A DNA stretch of 26,359 bases from NCBI GenBank assembly GCA_018896765.1, contig JAHILZ010000031.1:1-26359 (forward strand). The letters run 5' to 3'. Position 1 is the first letter of the stretch. Each line of letters opens with the position of its first letter. A program made the position numbers and the translations under genes. The notes beneath the pieces are model-generated. The model was not told where the DNA came from, did not search any database, and saw nothing but the letters and a program-made list of their open reading frames with translations. Shown here piece after piece: positions 1 through 6,636 of this stretch. Origin of the DNA: Patescibacteria group bacterium (GTDB taxonomy: Bacteria; Patescibacteriota; Minisyncoccia; JAHIHE01).

Positions 1-135
1 CACCCCTTTGATTTAATTCCGAAATACAGAGCTTTTTGCGAAGCGAGACCCGCTCCCGCATCGCCGTGCGGGATAAACTCCGGCGGGGCGAGCGAGCAAA
101 CTCTTTCCCCTGAAAATTTGAAATGTCTTGATTAG
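1..135. other. GC-rich structured non-coding stretch
   Basis: No convincing gene. The segment is much more GC-rich than the intergenic DNA elsewhere in the window. It contains a small hairpin (CCCGCA / TGCGGG near 55-73) and GC-rich words such as GCGAAGCGAG and GGCGAGCGAGC. It lies just 3' of the tRNA-Pro gene on the minus strand. From memory, similar GC-rich blocks recur in Parcubacteria-like genomes, so it may be a dispersed repeat, but only one copy is seen here. Confidence 0.35.
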
Positions 136-209
136 TCGGAGTGCCGGGATTTGAACCCGGGGTCTCCTGCTCCCAAAGCAGGCGCGTTAAGCCGCTACGC
201 TACACTCCG
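136..209 (-). tRNA. tRNA-Pro (anticodon UGG)
   Basis: Read on the minus strand the cloverleaf is complete: acceptor stem CGGAGTG/CACTCCG, D stem GCG/CGC with loop TAGCGGCTTAA, anticodon stem CCTGC/GCAGG around the loop TTTGGGA (anticodon TGG), a 5-nt variable region, and T stem CCGGG/CCCGG around TTCAAAT. The discriminator base is A. The CCA end is not encoded (the next bases are CTA), so a CCA-adding enzyme is needed. UGG can read all proline codons by wobble, as expected in a genome with few tRNA genes. Confidence 0.96.
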
Positions 210-357
210 TTTTTTTAAAACTTAAAGCCCCGCGGCGTCCGCCATAAATGAACTGCTATGGGGTTAAACCGTTGCGCCATGCTCCGCGATAATATTTATT
301 TTAGCGTAAAAACGCGAAAATGTCAATTGCGCGCGGTAAAGATTCAAAGGCAAATAA

Positions 358-397
358 CAAAAACCCCGCTTGAGGAAAAGCGGGATTTGTTTTTTTA
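358..397. terminator. Intrinsic terminator, HU gene (bidirectional)
   Basis: A 7-bp stem CCCGCTT (365-371) / AAGCGGG (378-384) closes a 6-nt loop. A run of T follows on both strands (GTTTTTG on minus, TTTGTTTTTTT on plus). It lies about 20 nt past the HU stop codon and so ends the HU transcript. Confidence 0.85.
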
Positions 398-415
398 TCA
401 AAATAAAGTTACAAA

Positions 416-691
416 TTATCGGACTGCCTCTTTGAGTGTTTTGCCAGCTTTGAATTTTGGAACTTTCATCGCGGGAATTTGAATTTTAACGCCCGGTTTT
501 TGAGGATTAACGCCCATTCTTGCTTCTCTTTGATTGACGCTAAAAATTCCAAAACCTGTTAAAACCACCTTGCCGCCTTCCTGCAGGGTTTTGGTGATTG
601 TTTCTATAGCGGTATTAATAGTTAATTCCGTGTCTTTTTTGGAAAGATTGGTTTTATTGGCAACTGCATCTACTAATTCGTCTTTGGTCAT
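416..691 (-). CDS. hup: HU-family DNA-binding protein
   Basis: A 91-residue histone-like protein that binds and bends DNA as a dimer and compacts the nucleoid. The N-terminal helical half (MTKDELVDAVANKTNLSK) and the beta arm with the family core GFGIFSVNQREAR are clear. The arm carries NPQKPG, the place of the intercalating proline, and the C-terminal strand VPKFKAGKTLKEAV is typical. Length is standard for HU. The start is supported by a strong Shine-Dalgarno sequence GGGAGG just before the ATG. It appears monocistronic, with its own promoter (866-894) and terminator (358-397). The DNA between promoter and gene contains an inverted repeat. Family assignment is secure; HU versus IHF subtype is by overall resemblance. 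Confidence 0.95.
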   Translation of the reverse strand: MTKDELVDAVANKTNLSKKDTELTINTAIETITKTLQEGGKVVLTGFGIFSVNQREARMGVNPQKPGVKIQIPAMKVPKFKAGKTLKEAVR

Positions 692-728
692 ATTTCACCT
701 CCCTTCAGGTTAAATTTAATTATAAAAT

Positions 729-833
729 AAATTTTGAATTTCCAATTTTGTCCCGAGTATTCGGGATTTAATGATTTAATGTTTCAAAATTAAGTCATTG
801 ATTCATTCATTCGAAATTCAGAATTCAAAATTG
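729..833. repeat. Degenerate inverted repeat in the HU leader
   Basis: Left arm AATTTTGAATTTCCAATTTTG (21 nt, about 729-749) is partly complementary to the right arm at 813-833, with AATTTTGAATT fully shared. Between them is the palindrome ATCCCGAGTATTCGGGAT-like core (about 752-767) and short repeated words (ATTTAATG twice, then ATTCATTC). It is a worn relative of the inverted word arrays elsewhere in the window. Confidence 0.55.
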
Positions 834-865
834 CTTCATCTCGCAGTTATCCACATTATGCCCTA

Positions 866-894
866 ATTATACGCTAATGGCTTAGATAAAGCAA
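866..894 (-). promoter_or_regulatory. Promoter for HU gene
   Basis: On the minus strand: -35 TTGCTT, 17-nt spacer, -10 TATAAT. It lies just beyond the stop codon of the YmdB-like gene and points at the HU gene, leaving a leader of about 165 nt. Confidence 0.7.
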
Positions 895-903
895 CACCAT
901 TTA

Positions 904-1710
904 TCAACAAGTATAAAATTTTCTAAATCGCTTAAAAAGCGCAGCTTTTCCATTAGCAATATCAATTTCAATATAGATCCCATTGACCTCGATATTATTA
1001 TCTTTCGAAACCTCGCAGTTGAATGGCATTTGCGTAAGAAAATGTTTGATGGAATTTTCCGAATTCGAGCCGATAATCGATATTCGCGGACCAAGCATGC
1101 CAATATCTGTCAAATAAGCGGTTTTTTGAGGTAAAATTTGTTCATCGGCCGTGGGAATATGCGTGTGCGTGCCGTACATCAAGGAAACTCTGCCGTCCAA
1201 ATAAAAACCCATCGCTTTTTTCTCGCTGGTTGCTTCGGCGTGAAAATCGCAAATAACTATGTTTGTTTGTTTCTTAATTTCGGCTAATATGGCATCGGCG
1301 CATCTAAAAGGACAATCGACGATTTGCCGAAAGAATACTCTTCCCAGCAAATTTAAGATCGCGATCTTGCTTTTTTTGACTTTTATAATTTTCCAGCCAA
1401 CGCCGATAACGCCGGGAGGATAATTAGCCGGACGGATAATCGGATAAGATTCTTTTTCAAATATCCGCTTCATTTCCTGTTCTCTGTCAAACGCGTGATC
1501 TCCCAGCGTGACAAAATCAACGCCATTGGATAATAATTCATTCAAAGTTTTTTCCGTTGTTCCTTCGTTGTGGGCCAAATTTTCTCCATTGCCGATAATT
1601 AAATCGGGTGAATATTCTTTGCGGATTTTCGGAACTATGATTTTCAAAGCTCTCCGTCCGGGTCGGCCGATAATATCGCCAAAAGCGACTATTTTAATTA
1701 TATTTTTCAT
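904..1710 (-). CDS. ymdB: YmdB-like metallophosphoesterase (TIGR00282 family)
   Basis: A 268-residue cytoplasmic calcineurin-like phosphoesterase. The Bacillus subtilis member hydrolyses 2',3'-cyclic nucleotides and influences biofilm formation and motility. The motifs appear in order: GDIIGRPGR (Asp12), NGEN (Glu43), RPANYP, DFHAEATSEK (His157) and GTHTHIPTADE (His182, His184). The family signature around residue 70 is normally GNHTWD; here it reads GDHAFD, so the metal-binding Asn is Asp71, with His72 kept. The length matches the family. It follows RNase Y on the same strand, the order known in Bacillus, which suggests a shared role in RNA metabolism. No Shine-Dalgarno sequence is visible before the ATG; a 12-bp hairpin separates it from rny. 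Confidence 0.9.
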   Translation of the reverse strand: MKNIIKIVAFGDIIGRPGRRALKIIVPKIRKEYSPDLIIGNGENLAHNEGTTEKTLNELLSNGVDFVTLGDHAFDREQEMKRIFEKESYPIIRPANYPPGVIGVGWKIIKVKKSKIAILNLLGRVFFRQIVDCPFRCADAILAEIKKQTNIVICDFHAEATSEKKAMGFYLDGRVSLMYGTHTHIPTADEQILPQKTAYLTDIGMLGPRISIIGSNSENSIKHFLTQMPFNCEVSKDNNIEVNGIYIEIDIANGKAALFKRFRKFYTC

Positions 1711-1773
1711 AATAATATCTTAAATTAAGCCTATCAGCGTATCGCAAAACTAAGCTTAAGGATATCTTTTATC

Positions 1774-1803
1774 GAATATCTCGCATTTTTGTGCGAGATA
1801 TTC
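1774..1803. other. Perfect 12-bp hairpin between rny and ymdB
   Basis: GAATATCTCGCA (1774-1785) and TGCGAGATATTC (1792-1803) are perfect inverted arms around a 6-nt loop, 17 nt past the rny stop codon. The T run (TTTTATTT) lies on the plus-strand side, where no gene ends, so on the coding strand it is a poor intrinsic terminator. It may instead be a processing or stabilising hairpin in an rny-ymdB transcript. Confidence 0.7.
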
Positions 1804-1820
1804 TTTTATTTGAGAGCTTT

Positions 1821-3341
1821 TTATCTGGCGAACTCGATTGTTTTCGTTTCTCTTGTTACGGTTACCTTGATCTCTCCGGGATAATCCAGCCTTTCTTCGA
1901 TTTTATCGGCAATCACGCGAGCAAGCTTGATCGCGCCAAGATCGTCTATTTTTTCAGGACGGACGAAAACTCTTATTTCCCTGCCGGCTTGAATCGCGTA
2001 GCTTTTTTCCACTTCGGGAATTTCGTTGGCAATCGCTTCCAAATCGCCCAATCGCTTCAAATATCTGTCAAGAGTGTCTTTTCTCGCGCCGGGCCTCGAG
2101 GCGGAAATCGCATCGGCGACATAGACGATTATCGATTCGACCGATTCGAAAGGATAATCTTTATGGTGAGATTGCATCGTTTTTATCACTTCTTCGGAAA
2201 CATTGAATTTTTTCAAAATAGTTTTTCCCAATTCAACATGCGATCCCTCTATTTCGTGATCAATCGCTTTTCCAATATCGTGCAATAATCCCGCTTTTTT
2301 AGCCAAAACAACATTGGCTCCTATTTCTCCGGCGATAGCGGCTGAAAGATGCGCTACTTCGATGGAATGCAATAAGGCATTTTGCCCATAACTCGTGCGG
2401 AATTTCAAACGACCTAAAATTTGCACCAATTTCGGATCCAACCCCGCTACTCCGGTATCATAGATAGTCGCCTCCCCCGCTTCTTTTATTTTTAGCATTA
2501 TTTCTGACTTCGCGTTCAATACGGAATTTTCAATATTGGTGGGATTGATCCTTCCGTCGCTTATCAGTTTTTCAATCGCCAGTTTGGCTATTTGCTGGCG
2601 GATCAGATTGAACGATGTGATAGTAATCGCTTCCGGCGTATCATCAATAATAATTTCTACGCCGGTTAATTTTTCTATTGCCCTTATGTTTCGCCCTTCG
2701 CGCCCGATTATCCGGCCTTTCATTTCATCGTTAGGTATGGAAACCGAGCACACGGTGCCTTCGACCACATGCGAAATTGATATTCGCTGCATAGCGGTCG
2801 AAATCATATTCAAGGTTTTTTTATTCAATTCTTCCTGCCCTTCCTTTTCCAAACGTTTGATATGATCGGCTAAAATTTGCGCTTCTTCTTTTTCCGCTTT
2901 TCTCAGCAAAGCGATTTTTGCTTCTTCCACTGACAGCCCGGCGATTCTTTCAAGCGTTTTCATCTGGTCGTCCTTGATTTTTTCAATGCTTTCTTTGATG
3001 TTTTTCAATTCGCGGACTTTTTCAAAGATCTTATTTTTTTCTTTTTCGTTTTCGGCCGTTTTTTTCTCAAGTATGGATTCTTTTTGTTCGAGCCGATCAA
3101 TTTGCCTTAAAATCTGCGTTCTTGATAATTGTTCGTTCTTTTTCTCTTCCTCGACTATTTTTTCCGCTTTATTTTTTGCTTCGGCAAGGATCGCTTGCGC
3201 CTCACGCTCGGCATCCTTGAACATTTTCGCGACCTTGCTTTCCGCGCTGCTTGCCTGTTTTCTGGCAATAAACTGGCGCAAAATATAGCCCAATCCTATT
3301 CCCAAAACTATTAACACAAACAATATTGGTGATGATTCCAT
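1821..3341 (-). CDS. rny: Ribonuclease Y
   Basis: A 506-residue membrane-anchored endoribonuclease that starts mRNA decay. One N-terminal membrane segment (about 5-22) is followed by a long charged coiled coil (about 30-175), a KH RNA-binding domain with GRIIGREGRNIRAIEKLTG (209-227), and an HD domain with HS-IEVAHL (about 325-331) and the metal-binding pair His354-Asp355 in LLHDIGKA. The end of the protein is the usual RNase Y C-terminal domain. Length is close to the 520 residues of the Bacillus enzyme. The start has GAAGGAG (3353-3359) 11 nt upstream, a slightly long spacing. A strong promoter lies at 3546-3574, so there is a leader of about 200 nt. Downstream is the YmdB-like gene. Confidence 0.97.
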   Translation of the reverse strand: MESSPILFVLIVLGIGLGYILRQFIARKQASSAESKVAKMFKDAEREAQAILAEAKNKAEKIVEEEKKNEQLSRTQILRQIDRLEQKESILEKKTAENEKEKNKIFEKVRELKNIKESIEKIKDDQMKTLERIAGLSVEEAKIALLRKAEKEEAQILADHIKRLEKEGQEELNKKTLNMISTAMQRISISHVVEGTVCSVSIPNDEMKGRIIGREGRNIRAIEKLTGVEIIIDDTPEAITITSFNLIRQQIAKLAIEKLISDGRINPTNIENSVLNAKSEIMLKIKEAGEATIYDTGVAGLDPKLVQILGRLKFRTSYGQNALLHSIEVAHLSAAIAGEIGANVVLAKKAGLLHDIGKAIDHEIEGSHVELGKTILKKFNVSEEVIKTMQSHHKDYPFESVESIIVYVADAISASRPGARKDTLDRYLKRLGDLEAIANEIPEVEKSYAIQAGREIRVFVRPEKIDDLGAIKLARVIADKIEERLDYPGEIKVTVTRETKTIEFAR

Positions 3342-3545
3342 ATTTTATTAAACTCCTTCTTTCTCGTTGATTTATTCTGAAAGTAGCCATTTTTTTAGTT
3401 TTTTTTCAAATTTAATAATAATTTGCTTAATTTTTCTTTTATTTCGCCGACTATTGCCGTTGTCAGAAAACCAACTCATGCTTTCGCATGTCTTAGTAAT
3501 TAATTAGCGCCTAATTCGAATTTTTACGATATTCGCATTTTCTAT
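3342..3545 (-). promoter_or_regulatory. Structured 5' leader of rny
   Basis: The transcript from the promoter at 3546-3574 would begin with about 200 untranslated nt. Near its 5' end, minus-strand AATTAG-GCG-CTAATT forms a 6-bp stem, then CATGC-GAAA-GCATG forms a stem with a GNRA tetraloop (about 3474-3487). A segment containing GTTGG and GACAACGGC follows, then an A-rich stretch up to the Shine-Dalgarno site. I could not match it to a named riboswitch class. It may serve autoregulation of RNase Y. Confidence 0.45.
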
Positions 3546-3574
3546 AGTATAATACTTTTGATATAAATTGTCAA
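3546..3574 (-). promoter_or_regulatory. Strong promoter for rny
   Basis: Minus strand: perfect -35 TTGACA (3569-3574), 17-nt spacer, -10 TATACT (3546-3551). Confidence 0.8.
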
Positions 3575-3601
3575 AAAATTATCCAATAATCGCTTTTTAT
3601 C

Positions 3602-3634
3602 CAAAAAAAATTGGGCGCGCTTTAGCCCAATTTT
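3602..3634 (-). terminator. Intrinsic terminator after the decayed gene end
   Basis: Arms AAAATTGGGC (3607-3616) and GCCCAATTTT (3625-3634) form a 10-bp stem with an 8-nt loop. On the minus strand a run of T follows directly. It lies just 3' of the surface-protein remnant at 3657-3836, whose gene it probably once terminated. Confidence 0.8.
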
Positions 3635-3656
3635 GATTAAAAATTTTAGCTATTCC

Positions 3657-3836
3657 TTACTTTTTTTTCGACCGATAACCGAAATACAGCAAACCCAGCA
3701 GCATAGTCGTCGGAGACGCGTGAGAAATCGTGCGATAATAATAAGTCATGCCAGAGGAAAGGCCGGTAATAATTAGGGTCTGCTGATTTTCTCCGAATCT
3801 AAACCCCCTGTAATTTAGAAATTTTTGCTCTGAAAA
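3657..3836 (-). pseudogene. C-terminal remnant of a surface protein (Fn3-like end plus membrane tail)
   Basis: An open stretch of about 59 codons without a start ends in TAA at 3657-3659; two stop codons block the frame just upstream. It contains QTLIITGLSSGMTYYYR, which resembles the last strands of a fibronectin type III domain (GL..GTTYYYRV), then a hydrophobic segment TTMLLGLLYFGY and a basic end RSKKK, as in a C-terminal membrane anchor. I interpret it as the surviving 3' end of a larger cell-surface protein gene, still followed by its terminator. The rest of the gene is not found in the window. The family assignment rests on one short motif. Confidence 0.55.
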
Positions 3837-3922
3837 TTATTAATGATAATTTTTAAGGAAGAAATGTCTAAACTTGATTGATTTTTCATATTTTTCGCGC
3901 TTTAAAAACCAGCCCTATTTTT

Positions 3923-4063
3923 CTAGAAAGCGTACCTGAGATTGAATCCGATCGCCGCTTTGCAAATTTTCGTTATGTCTCCGTAATCGGTTTTCGCTCT
4001 TAATCCTTTGATGAACACCGTTTTAATAAGTCCGTAAACCCCTTCTTGTTTGTTTCTTGCCGA
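3923..4063 (-). pseudogene. Probable transposase C-terminal remnant
   Basis: An open stretch of 46 codons ending in TAG (3923-3925), with an in-frame TGA directly upstream. The segment NKQEGVYGLIKTVF, then GLRAKTDYGDI and IGFNLRY, resembles the end of DDE transposases, where a conserved Glu precedes a helix and the protein ends near a YNLRR-like motif. No start codon, no inverted ends and no catalytic Asp residues remain. It lies between another gene remnant and a dispersed inverted repeat, consistent with an old insertion and deletion site. The family could not be named. Confidence 0.4.
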
Positions 4064-4179
4064 TCAGTTTAGTGTCGGTGGGAAAAATGAGAGTATCTCT
4101 GCTAATCTAAGCCATTTATATGGTGTTTGTGTCAGCAGAGCCTATTTATATTACCGTGAATTACGAAATAGTCTCTTTC

Positions 4180-4264
4180 TGTCATTGCGAGCGACTGAAA
4201 AGAGCGAAGCAATCTCAAATCTCGGCTATAGATTGCTTCGTCGCTTCGGCTCCTCGCAATGACA
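4180..4264. repeat. Dispersed inverted repeat, TGTCATTGCGAG type
   Basis: Two arms of about 36 nt (4180-4215 and 4229-4264) are near-complementary: both end in TGTCATTGCGAG and both carry GCGAAGCAATCT or its complement. The loop is 13 nt. A second, half-length copy is at 18512-18547. This sequence type is common as a dispersed palindromic repeat in many bacterial genomes (recalled, not searched). It lies just 3' of the S8 protease stop codon and could end its transcript by structure, though no T run follows. Confidence 0.75.
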
Positions 4265-4292
4265 AATAAGCAATTTGCGATTCCAAACGAGG

Positions 4293-5510
4293 CTACTTTA
4301 CCGCCGCTCCCGCGTCAACCAAACCGGAACCATAAAGAATATCTTTGCCCTCCGCTCCCAAATCTTCCGCGGTTTGCTCTAGTCTTTTTTGCACTTCAGC
4401 CGGACTGCAACCCAAGATGCCGTCTAATAAATACTGGCATTTATCTGGAACTGATAAAACCAAAGCCGCAACGCCGGCGACATGAGGAGAAGCCATAGAA
4501 GTTCCGCTCAAAGTCGCATAAGTTGAACCTTTGTAAGTTGAATAAATGGAAACTCCGGGCGCCGCTAAATCAACTTCCGGACCTCGGGAAGACCATGAAG
4601 CAATAGTATCGCTCGCGTCAGTGGCTGAAACGGCAATCACCTCAGAATATGCGGCAGGATAAAGGACAGCGCCGCCGGAATTGCCGGCCGCCGCCACTTG
4701 AACAATTCCTGCCGCATAAACTCTCTTTACCGCAGTTTCAAAAGAAGCATTATAAACAGAAGTTCCCAAGCTCATATTGACCACTTGCATTTTTTTGGCG
4801 ATCGCCCAATCAAGGCCTTCAATAATATCAGAAAGATAACCAGAACCAGCCGCATTCAAAGCTTTAACAGCGTATAAATCGATTTTCGGCCCCACGCCAA
4901 CCACGCCAATAGTGTTGTCAATTGCTCCGATAATTCCGGCTACATGGGTGCCGTGACCATTGTCGTCTGTATAACTTCTTCTTGAATTTATAGTATTGAC
5001 TCCTCCTTTTATATTGGCTTTTAAATCAGGATGAAGAATATCAATGCCCGTGTCAATTACCGCGACTTTAATCGGATCGCCGGTGGTCGTGTCCCAAACT
5101 TTTTCCGCATCAATTCTATCCACTCCCCAAGGCAAAGATTGAGATAATAGCGCCACTTCTCTGATTCTGCTTGCGCTGAACGGCCTGTCCAAAGCTTCAA
5201 CCACCACATCGTCATCAATTCTTAAAACCCCTTCCATTTTAGCCAAGGATTTTTCCGCTTTTGGCGACAAGAGAACCGCTTTGCCGTTGATTAATTTTAA
5301 ATCCTTGATTTTTGCTCCGCCTGAATTATCAATCAGAGCGTCTTTTTCCAATTCGCTTAAAATTCCTTGCTTAAAAACCACGATTTTTCTTTGCGGGGAT
5401 TCACTATTGCTATTAGAGTTGTATTGCGAAGCGAGAATCGGCGAAATTAAGCCCAATGTTGCGATTATCGCCGCGCCGCCGGCGATAAAAACTTTGATTT
5501 TGTTTTTCAT
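4293..5510 (-). CDS. Secreted subtilisin-like (S8) serine protease
   Basis: A 405-residue exported protease. A basic start and hydrophobic segment (about 6-27) form a signal peptide, followed by a Ser/Asn-rich linker and an inhibitor-I9-like propeptide (about 42-107), then the catalytic domain. The active-site residues are all present: Asp153 in AVIDTGID, His186 in DNGHGTHVAG, oxyanion Asn277 in AAAGNSGG and Ser338 in SGTSMASPH. It is probably cleaved to release the mature enzyme outside the cell or at its surface, with a role in nutrition or envelope turnover. No Shine-Dalgarno sequence is visible. Eleven nt upstream of the start lies a 7-nt word array, and further up a terminator-ended transcript unit (5612-5843). 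The mature domain ends close to the stop, so there is no cell-wall anchor. Confidence 0.95.
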   Translation of the reverse strand: MKNKIKVFIAGGAAIIATLGLISPILASQYNSNSNSESPQRKIVVFKQGILSELEKDALIDNSGGAKIKDLKLINGKAVLLSPKAEKSLAKMEGVLRIDDDVVVEALDRPFSASRIREVALLSQSLPWGVDRIDAEKVWDTTTGDPIKVAVIDTGIDILHPDLKANIKGGVNTINSRRSYTDDNGHGTHVAGIIGAIDNTIGVVGVGPKIDLYAVKALNAAGSGYLSDIIEGLDWAIAKKMQVVNMSLGTSVYNASFETAVKRVYAAGIVQVAAAGNSGGAVLYPAAYSEVIAVSATDASDTIASWSSRGPEVDLAAPGVSIYSTYKGSTYATLSGTSMASPHVAGVAALVLSVPDKCQYLLDGILGCSPAEVQKRLEQTAEDLGAEGKDILYGSGLVDAGAAVK

Positions 5511-5523
5511 AGTTTTATTTTAA

Positions 5524-5572
5524 AATGTAGAATGTAGTATTTTTCCACTCTCTATTTTCCACTCTCTATTTT
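5524..5572. repeat. 7-nt word array upstream of the S8 protease
   Basis: AATGTAG occurs twice in tandem (5524-5537), then TTTCCAC-TCTCTAT twice (5542-5569), all in 7-nt steps. It begins 13 nt before the protease start codon. It has two word types but is not a clear inverted pair. Confidence 0.65.
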
Positions 5573-5611
5573 TTAATTATTTAAATTATTTCAAATTAAT
5601 GAATTCGGGAA

Positions 5612-5843
5612 TTAAAAAAACTCCCTCGATTTATGAAAAAATATAAAAAATCTTCTCAGAAATCGAGGAAGCTGTTTTTGCATAAAACTTGTTCCAGCAA
5701 TTGATCGCGTTTTCTTTTAACATGAACTCGCTCTTGCCAGCTCCTCCCCTAACAAGCAAGATAAATTACCCCCGGTTAAATCCCGCGCCGCGGGAATCCC
5801 GAGTACTCGGGATTATTTAACGGGGCAAGCTTAAAATAAAACT
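5612..5843 (-). ncRNA. Candidate structured RNA or leader with own promoter and terminator
   Basis: A good promoter (5850-5878) and a terminator-like end (stem AAATCGAGG/CCTCGATTT at 5624-5632/5660-5668, then seven T on the minus strand) bound about 230 nt. Near the 5' end a three-way junction can form. The closing stem pairs 5770-5781 with 5815-5825 (CCCC and GTTAAAT against ATTTAAC and GGGG). One inner hairpin is CCCGC-gcc-GCGGG (5782-5794) and the other is a perfect 20-nt palindrome at 5795-5814. A short ORF (MLKENAINCW..., about 30 codons) lies in the 3' half but has no well-placed Shine-Dalgarno site. It may be a free small RNA or a long leader with attenuation for the S8 protease 100 nt downstream. 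The terminator loop is large (27 nt), which lowers confidence. Confidence 0.45.
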
Positions 5844-5849
5844 TCTTCT

Positions 5850-5878
5850 ATTTTATACTTATATAAAAATTCTGTCAA
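5850..5878 (-). promoter_or_regulatory. Promoter of the candidate RNA / protease leader
   Basis: Minus strand: -35 TTGACA (5873-5878), 17-nt spacer, -10 TAAAAT (5850-5855). Confidence 0.7.
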
Positions 5879-5973
5879 GAAAAAAAATATTTTATATTAT
5901 TTTCCAGCGCTTAACGCAAAAGTATTTGTCAGATAATTTAATTCCAATTTTTATCTTTGGCGATTCTTTCGGA

Positions 5974-6270
5974 TTAATAATTCCATCCATAAGATATTCC
6001 TTTCCTGGTATAACTGCCCATTTTAAAAACTCCCTGATAGCCAACCTTTATAGTATGCAATAATCTATCCGGATATTTTTTTCGGCCCTTCTCTAGCGCC
6101 TCCAATATCGTATCGCCTAAAAAATAATCCCCTGAAACTACTTCAGTGGCAACAAATTTTCCGTTTTCTTTTGGTTCTAAGACAGATTTTAATTTATTCT
6201 TATAAATTTCTTCCCCTTTTTGAGAGACTTGTTCGGGATTCAATATTAGATTGTTGTTATTGTCCGACAT
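5974..6270 (-). CDS. Small conserved-looking hypothetical protein (DUF5678-like)
   Basis: A 98-residue soluble protein of unknown function. The N-terminal part is Asn-rich and helical (GEEIYKNKLKSVLEPKENG). The middle, GKFVATEVVSGDYFLGDTILEALEKGRKKYPDRLLHTIKVG, follows the pattern of DUF5678-type proteins: a strand with 'G+fVAie', then 'G.t..EAlekarkkyP' and a final strand. The end is FKMGSYTRKGISYGWNY. Small proteins of this kind are sometimes encoded next to aspartic-protease-like genes; no such partner is visible here. It has its own promoter about 22 nt upstream and a very short leader without a Shine-Dalgarno sequence, so initiation may be nearly leaderless. The family call is by memory of the pattern. 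Confidence 0.75.
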   Translation of the reverse strand: MSDNNNNLILNPEQVSQKGEEIYKNKLKSVLEPKENGKFVATEVVSGDYFLGDTILEALEKGRKKYPDRLLHTIKVGYQGVFKMGSYTRKGISYGWNY

Positions 6271-6297
6271 ATTAATTATTCTATATTAATTATTCTA
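6269..6297. repeat. Two tandem copies of a 14-nt sequence
   Basis: ATTAATTATTCTAT occurs twice in tandem directly upstream of the small gene at 5974-6270. On the minus strand both copies contain the -10-like hexamer TAGAAT, so there may be two alternative -10 boxes. Confidence 0.7.
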
Positions 6298-6320
6298 TCT
6301 TGATTTTATCACTAAAGCAA
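6292..6320 (-). promoter_or_regulatory. Promoter of the small hypothetical gene
   Basis: Minus strand: -35 TTGCTT (6315-6320), 17-nt spacer, -10 TAGAAT (6292-6297). The start codon at 6270 lies about 22 nt further, leaving a leader near 15 nt. Confidence 0.6.
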
Positions 6321-6422
6321 ATTTCGCGCAACTTTCTCTAGTCTTGTACGTCTATTCCTAAAATGTCAATATTTACAAAGTAATAATAGATTAATCACGG
6401 AATAATGTCAAAAAGTTATCCC

Positions 6423-6524
6423 CCATGTTAAATAAAATTCTTGGTTTAATTTAACACGGTAAACCATGTTAAATAAAATTCTTGGTTTAATTTAACACGG
6501 TAAACCATGTTAAATTAAATTCTT
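6423..6524. repeat. 41-bp tandem direct repeat, about 2.5 copies
   Basis: Copies start at 6423, 6464 and 6505, each with CCATGTTAAAT. The first two copies are identical over 41 bp; the third breaks off after about 20 bp with one change. Inside each unit TGTTAAATAAA and TTTAATTTAACA are inverted and can form a stem of about 12 bp with one mismatch around ATTCTTGG. No gene covers the array. It may be a cluster of protein-binding sites or a simple tandem duplication. Confidence 0.85.
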
Positions 6525-6596
6525 TTGATTTTGAGCATATCGAACGAATCAGCTAATTTTATTTTAAGCCTTGAAAATGAATTCTTTATGAAGAAT

Positions 6597-6636
6597 AAAA
6601 AAAGAGGGTAAAAACATCTTTGTTTCAACCCTTCTT
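6597..6636 (-). terminator. Probable terminator of the zinc-ribbon gene
   Basis: On the minus strand AGAAGGGT (ending inside the stop codon region) pairs with ACCCTCT, with one bulged base, followed by seven T. The loop is about 18 nt, so it is moderate in quality. Confidence 0.5.

Noticed and set aside
225..291. A second tRNA, suggested on the minus strand by GCGGAGCATGGCGCAACGG and a hairpin CCATA/TATGG.
   Set aside because: The 5' half looks tRNA-like, but no matching acceptor 3' strand (GCTCCGC) or T arm follows, so at best it is a fragment.
6423..6524. CRISPR array.
   Set aside because: The 41-bp units follow one another directly, with no unique spacers, and there are no cas genes.
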